DNA of 8,084 nucleotides. Origin: Spirochaetia bacterium UBA5368 (lineage in GTDB: Bacteria; Spirochaetota; UBA4802; UBA5368). Below the pieces are notes generated by a model. It had not been told where the DNA came from. It made no database searches and saw only the letters and a list, made by a program, of their open reading frames with translations. This document shows positions 1 to 6,750 of the stretch, piece by piece. The translations under genes were made by a program, and so were the position numbers. Numbering within the stretch: the stretch's first letter is position 1; each line of letters begins with the position of its first letter. Where the stretch lies: assembly GCA_002407865.1 (NCBI GenBank), contig DHPI01000004.1, positions 68,419 to 76,502 on the forward strand. The letters are read 5' to 3'.

Positions 1-1487
1 TTCAGAGGGGATTAAACGACCTCGAAAATGAAACCAATGCTATTCTTCGTCAGAAAACCGATGTGGGTGCCTTTATACGCGGTGAAAATGCTTACGCGAT
101 CATCAAGTGCGTTTTTAAAGACAATATACTCCGCCCGAAATATGTTTACGATGTCAAGCTTTCGATCAACGTGCTCGACAGCGAGCTTGTAAGCCCGATG
201 TACCATTATCAGGTAACGGTTGAGTCGCTGTTGAAAGACGCGATTCAGAAGCATATTCAGGAGCTCATTGATCGTCAGATACAGCAGCTTAAGGACGAGC
301 TTGTCGATCAGGGCAAGAGCGAACTTAGCGGCTCCGAAGTGATGTTCGAGAAGATCAAACGCATCGAGAATTTCACCGATGACGACAAAGAAGACGAGAA
401 ATCGAGAAGATATACGATTCTCGCGAAGAAGTTCCTCGACAAGATTGAGGGCCTCAGAGCTGAGATTGATATTGAAGAATATGATCCGCTGAACGTTCGT
501 GAAAATATCAAGTATATCATCGACTCTGAAAATATCAGAAACAGGGGTTACAACACGGCGATCAACGCGCTGACCTCGATACTCGACACCAGTAAGCTCG
601 GCTATCAGGTATGCGATAACATGAAGAACGCCCGAACCTGCCTTATCCGTGAGTACGAAGAAATGGATAATAGCGTTCTTCCCGACGAACGATATGCGAT
701 CCGGATTGCGTATTACGACCAGAACCAGCTGCGTGAAGAGAAGAAGGAATACGACCGCCAGATGGAAACCTTCACGAAAGAGATTCTGAGGGTGTGGGAT
801 GTTGTACATGCGCATTATGAATCGAAGAAGAGATTCAGATCCCTCCGGGATTTTGATGACCTCTGCGGCAGGTTGATGACGAAGGATTGGAGGCGTCAGA
901 AGACAGAAGAAGATTCTGATCCCAACAGCGTTCTCTGGTCAGAAATCGGCGAGACGTACAATGAAAATACCTTTGTAGAAAAGAATAATCGCACCTACGA
1001 AGATAGAATACTCAACCTGAAAAACAAGATTAAATACCTTAAAGATATACTGCAGAAGATGCATGGATATCAGAATCCGATTGAGCGTGTTATTCTTGAT
1101 GAACGGCTGAGTTTCATTGAAAAACGTTTTAACGAATTTACCTATCGAATCAATCCGCACCATATTCAGCCCGGGCTCGTTCTTGATGTCAATGTCACGA
1201 CCATCAAGAGAAAACAGTATATGCTGAAGGGGATGGCGAATGTGCTGAATGAATTCCTCTATGGCATATCGAAGGGCTTCCAGGATGCCGCGTTCGCATC
1301 GTTCAAGCGCCGCAGATCGACAGTGAGAACTGACATCGAGCAGTCATTCGGCACTGAAGAGCTGAAGGAAGACATCTTCGAGGCCGCATATAAGACCGCG
1401 AGCGGCGAGTCGGAAGTTAAGGGTTCTGTAGATCTTTCTCCGAAGTCGAAACCGAGAGGGAAAGCGTCTGGACTGAAAGAGCTGTAA
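1..1487 (+). CDS. cfpA: Cytoplasmic filament protein CfpA-like, 3' part (5' end outside window)
   Basis: The frame is open from base 3 with no stop, so the gene starts left of the window. I read 494 residues ending at TAA 1485-1487. The product is hydrophilic and charged, with no signal peptide or membrane segment visible, and has long Glu/Lys/Arg/Gln-rich helical stretches typical of coiled coil (for example around bases 230-480 and 720-850). The C-terminal tail is basic and Ser/Lys-rich. CfpA forms the ribbon of cytoplasmic filaments that runs beneath the flagella in Treponema and related spirochaetes; from memory the T. pallidum protein is about 678 residues, so roughly 180 N-terminal residues would be missing here. 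The call rests on coiled-coil character, size and, above all, the recalled T. pallidum order cfpA - hypothetical - ppdK, which is repeated here. A GTG at 63 is only an internal codon. An unrelated coiled-coil protein is the main alternative. Confidence 0.72.
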   Translation, partial: QRGLNDLENETNAILRQKTDVGAFIRGENAYAIIKCVFKDNILRPKYVYDVKLSINVLDSELVSPMYHYQVTVESLLKDAIQKHIQELIDRQIQQLKDELVDQGKSELSGSEVMFEKIKRIENFTDDDKEDEKSRRYTILAKKFLDKIEGLRAEIDIEEYDPLNVRENIKYIIDSENIRNRGYNTAINALTSILDTSKLGYQVCDNMKNARTCLIREYEEMDNSVLPDERYAIRIAYYDQNQLREEKKEYDRQMETFTKEILRVWDVVHAHYESKKRFRSLRDFDDLCGRLMTKDWRRQKTEEDSDPNSVLWSEIGETYNENTFVEKNNRTYEDRILNLKNKIKYLKDILQKMHGYQNPIERVILDERLSFIEKRFNEFTYRINPHHIQPGLVLDVNVTTIKRKQYMLKGMANVLNEFLYGISKGFQDAAFASFKRRRSTVRTDIEQSFGTEELKEDIFEAAYKTASGESEVKGSVDLSPKSKPRGKASGLKEL

Positions 1488-1512
1488 AAAATGTTGTTAC
1501 AATGAAGATGAC

Positions 1513-1541
1513 AAGAGGATACCCGGACGGGTATCCTCTTT
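1513..1541 (+). terminator. Hairpin after the cfpA-like gene
   Basis: A perfect 12-bp stem (1513-1524 with 1529-1540) closes a GGAC tetraloop 25 bases after the stop codon. The stem is GC-rich at the loop end. The following T run is short (CTTTGTATT), so termination may be partial, or the hairpin may mainly stabilise the 3' end of the message. Confidence 0.7.
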
Positions 1542-1647
1542 GTATTAATGCGGGAATTGAGTGGTAATGCATACGTAATTTGTTTATTTTTATTTCTGTA
1601 TGATTTAACATATATACAAAGTGCTTGCAATAATGAAAAAATATACT

Positions 1648-1660
1648 ACAGTGGTACTGT
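1648..1660. promoter_or_regulatory. Inverted repeat ACAGT-N3-ACTGT in the AT-rich gap before the 301-residue gene
   Basis: Perfect 5-bp arms (1648-1652 and 1656-1660) are separated by GGT, directly after a -10-like TATACT (1642-1647). The gap 1542-1702 is AT-rich and must hold any promoter for the downstream pair of genes, but I find no -35 at correct spacing from TATACT. Another -10-like TAAAAT lies at 1680-1685. The repeat could be an operator; it is short enough to be chance. Confidence 0.25.
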
Positions 1661-1715
1661 TAGATATCAGCACCTGCATTAAAATAAATATTGTGACTGT
1701 ATAAGGAGATGATGT

Positions 1716-2621
1716 ATGGAAAATGTTTTTTATTCCCTTGCAACCAAGGGCAATTTCAATAAGGCTCTGAATCATTTCTTCAAGGTTAATGATATCGTCG
1801 ATTACATCGAATCCAGGCGGAATCTTGCGGACGTGATGAATATGGATCTCGACAACGGCGATCTCGGGAAAGACCAGATACTGCCCATTGTCGGTGCCGT
1901 TATTCGTGACAAGTATGGATATTCGTATGATTCATTCAATATTCCAATTACTGTGACGGAGTTTAACAAGATATGCGACGAAACCGCAAAGTGGACCGCC
2001 ATTGATCTGATACTGGTATATTATAATCCAAACGGTGAAATCCTTCTCGTGAATCCTAAAAACATGGCGCACTGGGAGAAGGTCCGTGAAATTACGCGCG
2101 ACCAGCTTCTGGTTATTTACGCGAAGTGCCTCAAGGAAGAAAGCGATAAAAAAATCGAACAGGAGGCGATTGTTGCCGTCGAGGAAATGATCGCCGGGAA
2201 GGACGTGTTTATCAACAAGGAGTTCATTGACCAGACGGTAACGCCGAGGGTGCCGGTAAAAAAGCCCGCCGCTCCCGCAGAACTCGGCAAAAGGAGAATG
2301 ACGCCGAAATATTCGGTGCAGGTCACGAATGAGCTTTTCCACAATGGCAACGTGGAGGCATGGAAGCGCATCATTGAAAGCTATAAGGCCTCGTTTCCCG
2401 ACCTTGATGTAATGATTTTTTACGAAAACGAGGTGATTAACGATATAAATACGCTGTTCAAATGGGGCAAGGTGAAATCGGGCAACCTTATTTTCTTCCA
2501 AGTTGTAGGAGAAAACATAACGGGTGTGTCTAAACTTCAAAAATATTTTTTTGAGGGTGCAAGCCCGAGATTTGAGCAGTTCCTCAAGCTTGGTGTTGGC
2601 AGGATCCTGAAATTGTTTTAA
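1716..2621 (+). CDS. Conserved spirochaetal protein of unknown function (301 aa)
   Basis: ATG at 1716 follows a good ribosome site (AAGGAG 1703-1708, 7-base gap). I do not recognise a characterised family. The protein appears to have two parts. Residues 1-165 are mixed and acidic, with hydrophobic strand-like stretches near 97-103 (IDLILVY) and 130-135. Residues 176-195 form a Pro/Lys/Ala-rich linker. Residues 197-301 look like a compact second domain, with a strand-like segment at 231-236 (DVMIFY), the motif NTLFKWGKVK (245-254) and a hydrophobic end (GRILKLF). No signal peptide, membrane span, cysteine cluster or nucleotide-binding loop is seen, so a soluble cytoplasmic protein is likely. 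Its place between cfpA-like and ppdK-like genes equals that of T. pallidum TP0747, as I recall it. It lies 69 bases before the PPDK-like gene with no terminator between, so the two are probably co-transcribed. A role with the filament or with the PPDK-like enzyme is inference only. Confidence 0.85.
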   Translation: MENVFYSLATKGNFNKALNHFFKVNDIVDYIESRRNLADVMNMDLDNGDLGKDQILPIVGAVIRDKYGYSYDSFNIPITVTEFNKICDETAKWTAIDLILVYYNPNGEILLVNPKNMAHWEKVREITRDQLLVIYAKCLKEESDKKIEQEAIVAVEEMIAGKDVFINKEFIDQTVTPRVPVKKPAAPAELGKRRMTPKYSVQVTNELFHNGNVEAWKRIIESYKASFPDLDVMIFYENEVINDINTLFKWGKVKSGNLIFFQVVGENITGVSKLQKYFFEGASPRFEQFLKLGVGRILKLF

Positions 2622-2677
2622 TTGATACGGCACGGGCGTTTTGGAGATAAAAATCACGCGGAGCATTTTATTCATTC

Positions 2678-2690
2678 AGGGGGATATACA
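2678..2690 (+). promoter_or_regulatory. Ribosome binding site that sets the start of the PPDK-like gene
   Basis: AGGGGGAT begins at 2678, with 7 bases between AGGGGG and ATG 2691. The same frame is open back to a TTG at 2622, but that codon lies directly after the upstream stop, has no ribosome site and would add 23 residues without homology to PPDK. ATG 2691 is therefore preferred. Confidence 0.8.
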
Positions 2691-5282
2691 ATGGAAAATA
2701 TTATTTATTTTAATAAAGATTTGAAAGATGTGGATGAAAAGAGCAAAAAACGGTTTGGAATTCGCGGGCGGCGCGCGGTGGATCTTGCGCAGATGGGGCT
2801 TCCTATTGCGCCTGGATTTATAATCGATTCGGAGCTTACGAAAAAGCTGCCACAGATAAACCTCAAGGAAATCATTAAAACGCATATTGATCGCCTTGCC
2901 AAAGAGGTGAAAAAGGGATTTGGCGATACGAAGAAACCCTTGTTGCTGAAGGTTGTATTGAGCTCAGATCTCAATGTGCCGAACTTCCCGTCGATTCATA
3001 ACATCGGATTAAACGACAAAACAGTCGAAGGATTTGGGCAGTTTACCGGCCCTGATTTCGCCTATGGCGAATACCGTTTTCTTCTTCGGAGCATCGGATC
3101 GAAAATACACGGTATCGATATTGCCGAGTTTGATAAAATTGAGGGCAAGGGCGTAAAGCAGAAAGCCGTCGAGTTGAAGAAGGTTGTTGAAAATTACAAG
3201 AAATATCTTGGCGATAAGTTCAGCGAAGATGTGTACGACCAATTGGGCCTTATATTAAAAGGCGCCGCGGCGCGCTATTGCGATTCGGAAATTGATGTGG
3301 ACAATTCACTGTCGATCATGGTGCAGTCCATGGTGTACGGTAATTTCGGTCAGAATTCATACGCCGGCAATTATTATACGCGAAATATTATTACCGGCGA
3401 TCCGCTGATCCAGGGAAATTTTCTCCAGAATGAGTTCGATGTCGACAGGGGCAAGCCAAAAGATATAGCAAAAATAGAAAAGAAATATTTTGATAAGTTT
3501 GCGGATATCGCGAAAAAGGTTGAGGAAAACTTCAAGGAGATTCGCGAGATCAAGTTTACAATCGAGGAGGGCGATTTCTGGCTGGTCGAGCAGCGCGACG
3601 TCGATGAAAAATCGACGCAGTCGCAGGTCAAGACCCTTCTGGATCTCTGCAAAAGGAAAATAGTATCTGAGGATTTTATCGTCAGCAATGTAAAGCCAAA
3701 CCAGTTGAACGAGTTGCTGCATCCCGTTATAGATCCGAGAACGATTGGCGGCGTCAAGAGTATAAAAGGCGGCATTGCCGGTTCCACGGGCGCTGCGATA
3801 GGAAGAGTGTTTTTCTCCACGCCGAAGCTGCTCGAGGAATACAAGCGGGCCATAATGCGGGGAGACGATACCAACCTGATTCTTGTTATGCCTGCGTCGT
3901 TTGCCGAGGACGTCAAGGCGATTGAGGTGGCAAAAGGTGTTATTACGAGCGAGGGAGGTTTTTCTTCCCATGCGCCTGTTGTTGCGCGGAGTCTCGGCAA
4001 GGTTGCCATGGTGCAGCCGGAGATGAAAATCCGCGGCACCAGTTTTACACTTGGGGGAAAAACAGTAAACGAGGGTGATTATGTTTCCATCAACGTTCCA
4101 TATTATGAGCCGCCCACGATATATCTTGGCAGAGTCGGGCTCATAGAGCCTGATTTCAAGGAAAATGGGCTCCTCGATTTTCTCCAGGTTGCGGAGCATT
4201 TTGTGAGGGATTTCAATGTTCGCGCAAACGCGGACCAGGGCAGGGACGCAAAACTCGCCCGTGAATTTAACGCCGCCGGAATCGGCCTCTGCCGAACAGA
4301 GCACATGTTTTTCAACGAAAAACGAATTATGAAATTCAGGGAGATGATTCTCTCCGAGACCGAGGATGAAAGGCGCAAAGCGCTTGAAGTTTTAAAGCCG
4401 ATGCAGCGCTCCGATTTTTACGAACTTTTCAAGGTTATGACGGGATATCCGGTCACGATTCGCCTTCTTGACGCCCCCTTGCATGAGTTTTTGCCGAGGA
4501 CCGAAGCCAGTATGGCAGAATTCGTAAAGTACATGCAGACAAGGAAGAAAAAGCAAAAGCCTGCTGAAATCAGGGCGATGTGCGATGATCTTTCGGAAAT
4601 GAACCCGATGCTCGGTCACAGGGGCTGCAGGGTCGCCGTGACGTATCCTGAAATATATGAGATGCAGTGCAGGGCAATTTTTGAGGCCGCATGCATGCTG
4701 AAAAAAGAAGGCATCGATGTACACCCTGAAATAATGATTCCGATAGTAATGACTGAGCACGAGCTGAAATTTCTGAAAAACGGCAAAAAAATCGAAGGCA
4801 AGGTCGTAAAAGGAATAAGGGACATAAAAGAAGAAGTTATCGAGGAATATGGCGTGGCCGATCTCGAGTACAGCGTGGGTACCATGATTGAACTTCCCGC
4901 GGCTGCTCTTGGCGCCGGAGTGATAGCCCAGTATGCGGAATTTTTCAGCTTCGGCACCAACGACCTTACACAGACGACATACGGCATATCGCGAGACGAT
5001 ATTAATTCGTTCTTCCCGAGTTATTCGCTGTACGACCTGATCAAGAATAATCCGTTTAAGGTGCTCGGCGATCAGGTAAAAGAGTTGATTGAGGTCGCTG
5101 CGCTGCGCGGAAAACTGACACGACCAGATATTAAAATGGGACTGTGCGGAGAACACGGCGCCGATCCGGAAAATATAGAGTTCTGCATGAAAACCGGGCT
5201 CAATTACGTATCGTGTTCGCCGTATTCAATTCCGATCGCGAAGCTTTCTATAGCGCAGAACAGTATTAAAGCAAAGGGCTAA
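2691..5282 (+). CDS. ppdK: Pyruvate,phosphate dikinase-like protein with a diverged ATP-grasp domain
   Basis: 863 residues, close to the usual length of about 875. PPDK interconverts PEP + AMP + PPi and pyruvate + ATP + Pi through a swivelling phospho-histidine domain in the cytoplasm. Residues 1-340 align with the N-terminal ATP-grasp domain (GFGDT 76-80, IGLNDKTVEGF 105-115, TRN 230-232, FTIEEG 289-294). The central domain has the phospho-His signature GGFSSH with His427. The C-terminal PEP/pyruvate barrel is well conserved: CRTEH (Arg535), VTIRLLD (Arg591), NPMLGHRGCR (638-647), TMIE (Glu734), FSFGTNDLTQ (Asn757, Asp758) and the catalytic Cys in GLCGEHG (Cys819). The N-terminal domain is odd. 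GGKG is replaced by GIRG (23-26), the SVRSGA stretch by KVVLSS with the Arg changed to Val89, the segment carrying RSWDNPRAIVYRR is shortened and lost near 190-207, and AQGED is lost near 247-252. Family membership is certain; normal ATP use is doubtful. In spirochaetes PPDK usually serves glycolysis. It likely forms one unit with the preceding gene. Confidence 0.9.
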   Translation: MENIIYFNKDLKDVDEKSKKRFGIRGRRAVDLAQMGLPIAPGFIIDSELTKKLPQINLKEIIKTHIDRLAKEVKKGFGDTKKPLLLKVVLSSDLNVPNFPSIHNIGLNDKTVEGFGQFTGPDFAYGEYRFLLRSIGSKIHGIDIAEFDKIEGKGVKQKAVELKKVVENYKKYLGDKFSEDVYDQLGLILKGAAARYCDSEIDVDNSLSIMVQSMVYGNFGQNSYAGNYYTRNIITGDPLIQGNFLQNEFDVDRGKPKDIAKIEKKYFDKFADIAKKVEENFKEIREIKFTIEEGDFWLVEQRDVDEKSTQSQVKTLLDLCKRKIVSEDFIVSNVKPNQLNELLHPVIDPRTIGGVKSIKGGIAGSTGAAIGRVFFSTPKLLEEYKRAIMRGDDTNLILVMPASFAEDVKAIEVAKGVITSEGGFSSHAPVVARSLGKVAMVQPEMKIRGTSFTLGGKTVNEGDYVSINVPYYEPPTIYLGRVGLIEPDFKENGLLDFLQVAEHFVRDFNVRANADQGRDAKLAREFNAAGIGLCRTEHMFFNEKRIMKFREMILSETEDERRKALEVLKPMQRSDFYELFKVMTGYPVTIRLLDAPLHEFLPRTEASMAEFVKYMQTRKKKQKPAEIRAMCDDLSEMNPMLGHRGCRVAVTYPEIYEMQCRAIFEAACMLKKEGIDVHPEIMIPIVMTEHELKFLKNGKKIEGKVVKGIRDIKEEVIEEYGVADLEYSVGTMIELPAAALGAGVIAQYAEFFSFGTNDLTQTTYGISRDDINSFFPSYSLYDLIKNNPFKVLGDQVKELIEVAALRGKLTRPDIKMGLCGEHGADPENIEFCMKTGLNYVSCSPYSIPIAKLSIAQNSIKAKG

Positions 5283-5308
5283 ACGCGGACGATTCGGGTT
5301 TATGCGCT

Positions 5309-5326
5309 ACCCGCCGTGGTGCGGGT
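5309..5326 (+). repeat. Inverted repeats in the 3' untranslated region of the PPDK-like gene
   Basis: ACCCGC (5309-5314) pairs with GCGGGT (5321-5326) around a 6-base loop. The same 5' arm can instead pair with CGGGT at 5295-5299, so two hairpins are mutually exclusive. A 4-bp GTGA/TCAC hairpin follows at 5331-5342, just before the main terminator. The function is unknown; RNA 3'-end stabilisation is the simplest reading. Confidence 0.4.
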
Positions 5327-5353
5327 GCGTGTGACTGTTCACAAAAAAATACT

Positions 5354-5385
5354 AAAAAAAGAGGGGAGCGATCCCTTCTTTTTTT
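5354..5385 (+). terminator. Rho-independent terminator of the PPDK-like gene
   Basis: A 14-bp stem (5354-5367 with 5372-5385, one G-T wobble) closes a GCGA loop. It begins with seven A and ends with seven T, so it should work for + strand transcripts and possibly for both directions. It lies about 70 bases after the stop codon. Confidence 0.88.
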
Positions 5386-5404
5386 GTAAAATTTTTAATA
5401 TAAC

Positions 5405-5414
5405 CACATATGTG
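5405..5414. promoter_or_regulatory. Palindrome CACATATGTG upstream of the thiolase gene
   Basis: This perfect 10-bp palindrome extends to 16 bp (5402-5417) with one mismatched pair. It sits in an AT-rich stretch between the ppdK terminator and the thiolase, about 30 bases before the candidate -35 box. A position just upstream of a promoter fits an activator or repressor site. No regulator can be named from sequence alone. Confidence 0.3.
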
Positions 5415-5444
5415 TTTATGTAATAATAGAATATATTTATAAAA

Positions 5445-5474
5445 TTGACTTGAAAATAACGGCAGGCTTACTAC
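5445..5474 (+). promoter_or_regulatory. Candidate promoter of the thiolase gene
   Basis: TTGACT at 5445-5450 matches 5 of 6 positions of the -35 consensus. With an 18-base gap it is followed by TACTAC (5469-5474), a poor -10 that matches only 3 of 6. An alternative -10, TATAAA, lies upstream at 5438-5443. A promoter must lie in this gap because a strong terminator precedes it; its exact position is uncertain. Confidence 0.35.
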
Positions 5475-5504
5475 TTTTTGGAGAAAAATTCAGGAGAGTG
5501 CTCT

Positions 5505-6701
5505 ATGAGCAATCAGGACGTTGTTATTATATCAGGATGTAGAACGCCAATAGGCAGTTTCGGGCAGAGCCTGCGCGACGTACGCGCCTATGAACTCGCA
5601 GCGCTCGTTATGACGGAGTCCCTTAGAAGAGCGAATGTGGATGGCGCCATGTTAAGCGATGTTATTTTCGGTGATTGCATTCAGACATCCGAGGAGGCGA
5701 ATACATCGCGGACCGCGGCGCTGAAGGCCGGTATTTCTGTGGAGGTGCCGGCGGTTACCATTCAGCGGCAGTGCGCGTCCGGAATGCAGGCGGCGATTTT
5801 CGCTTCGCAGCAGATTTTTTGCGGTGATTCAGATATCGTGCTCGTGGGCGGTGTTGAATCGATGAGCAACGCCCCGTATATACTGAAAAAGGCGAGATGG
5901 GGAGCGCGCCTTCAACATGCTGAAATGACCGACGCAATGTGGGAGCTTCTCCATTCAGGAAGCGGCCTTCTTGGCGCACCGTATATTATGGGGCAGACGG
6001 CTGAAAATCTCGCGGAAAAGTACGGCATCTCCCGTGAAGAGCAGGACCAGCTTGCGCACGAGAGCCATGCGAAGGCCATTTCGGCCATCGATGCGGGAAA
6101 ATTCAGGGATGAAATAGTGCCGGTGCCGATTCCGCAGAGAAACGGTGCGGTTAAAATGTTCGATACGGATGAGCATCCCCGCAGGGATATCACCCCTGAG
6201 AGCCTGAAAAAGCTGAAACCTGTTTTCAAAAAGGACGGTACGGTAACCGCCGGAAATTCATCCGGATTGAATGATGGCGCTGCCGCGATGGTTGTCACTT
6301 CGTTGAAAAAGGCGAAAGAGCTGGGCGCGAAACCGCTGGCAAAAATTTGCGCCAACGCTATCGCAGGTGTCGAACCGCATCTGATGGGATACGGGCCTGT
6401 TCCGGCAGTGCAGAAACTGCTTGCGAAAACGGGAATGAAGATTAATGATATCGACATTTTTGAAGTTAACGAAGCGTTTGCCGCCCAGTACATTGCGTGC
6501 GAAAAGGGACTCGGTCTCGACAGGACGAAGGTGAACGTAAATGGCTCGGGAATCGCGCTGGGACATCCCGTCGGTTGTACCGGCTCACGTATTATAATAT
6601 CGATGATTAATGAGTTAAAGCGCCGCGGTGGCCGTTACGGGATTGCCACGCTGTGCGTCGGCGGCGGTATGGGGGCCGCCGTGCTCGTAGAAGTTCTGTA
6701 A
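5505..6701 (+). CDS. Acetyl-CoA C-acetyltransferase (thiolase)
   Basis: 398 residues, the normal length for the thiolase II family (AtoB/PhaA/ThlA type). It condenses two acetyl-CoA to acetoacetyl-CoA, or reverses this, in the cytoplasm; it serves short-chain acyl, butyrate, isoprenoid or polyhydroxyalkanoate metabolism depending on the host. The catalytic residues are all present: nucleophile Cys90 in QRQCASGMQA, the NEAFA motif at 322-326, His354 in GIALGHPVG, and the second catalytic Cys384 in LCVGGGMG. The N-terminal SGCRTPIGSFG (10-20) is also typical. ATG 5505 is chosen because AGGAG (5492-5496) lies 8 bases upstream; an in-frame TTG at 5478 would add nine residues and swallow this ribosome site. 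It stands alone after a strong terminator, with no acyl-CoA dehydrogenase, 3-hydroxyacyl-CoA dehydrogenase or CoA-transferase gene in the window, so the pathway cannot be assigned. Confidence 0.94.
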   Translation: MSNQDVVIISGCRTPIGSFGQSLRDVRAYELAALVMTESLRRANVDGAMLSDVIFGDCIQTSEEANTSRTAALKAGISVEVPAVTIQRQCASGMQAAIFASQQIFCGDSDIVLVGGVESMSNAPYILKKARWGARLQHAEMTDAMWELLHSGSGLLGAPYIMGQTAENLAEKYGISREEQDQLAHESHAKAISAIDAGKFRDEIVPVPIPQRNGAVKMFDTDEHPRRDITPESLKKLKPVFKKDGTVTAGNSSGLNDGAAAMVVTSLKKAKELGAKPLAKICANAIAGVEPHLMGYGPVPAVQKLLAKTGMKINDIDIFEVNEAFAAQYIACEKGLGLDRTKVNVNGSGIALGHPVGCTGSRIIISMINELKRRGGRYGIATLCVGGGMGAAVLVEVL

Positions 6702-6711
6702 CCTGCCGCAC

Positions 6712-6736
6712 GATGGGGGCGTATAACGCCCTCATC
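6712..6736. terminator. Hairpin between the convergent thiolase and thiF-like genes
   Basis: A 10-bp stem (6712-6721 with 6727-6736, one G-T wobble) closes a TATAA loop in the 49-base gap between the two stop codons. No T run follows on either strand, so it is not a classical terminator, but its position suits shared 3'-end formation for both transcripts. Confidence 0.45.
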
Positions 6737-6750
6737 CGCGCAACTGGCGC

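Noticed and set aside
12..815. 267-codon open frame on the - strand under the cfpA-like gene
   Set aside because: It is antisense to a clearly coding frame. The product has no recognisable motif and is rich in Leu, Ile, Phe and Val, as expected from the reverse of Glu/Lys-rich coiled coil.
1515..1580. 21-codon frame starting near 1515 and running through the hairpin after the cfpA-like gene
   Set aside because: Its sequence is explained by the terminator stem, it has no ribosome site, and it is very short.
2622..2690. N-terminal extension of the PPDK-like protein from TTG 2622
   Set aside because: No ribosome site precedes it and the added residues have no PPDK character; ATG 2691 has a strong AGGGGG site.
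3357..4304. 315-codon open frame on the - strand under the PPDK-like gene
   Set aside because: The + strand here encodes conserved PPDK motifs; the antisense product has an irregular composition and no ribosome site was seen.
5478..5504. Nine-residue extension of the thiolase from TTG 5478
   Set aside because: The ribosome site AGGAG lies inside the extension, and thiolases normally start just before the VVIISGCRTP-like strand.
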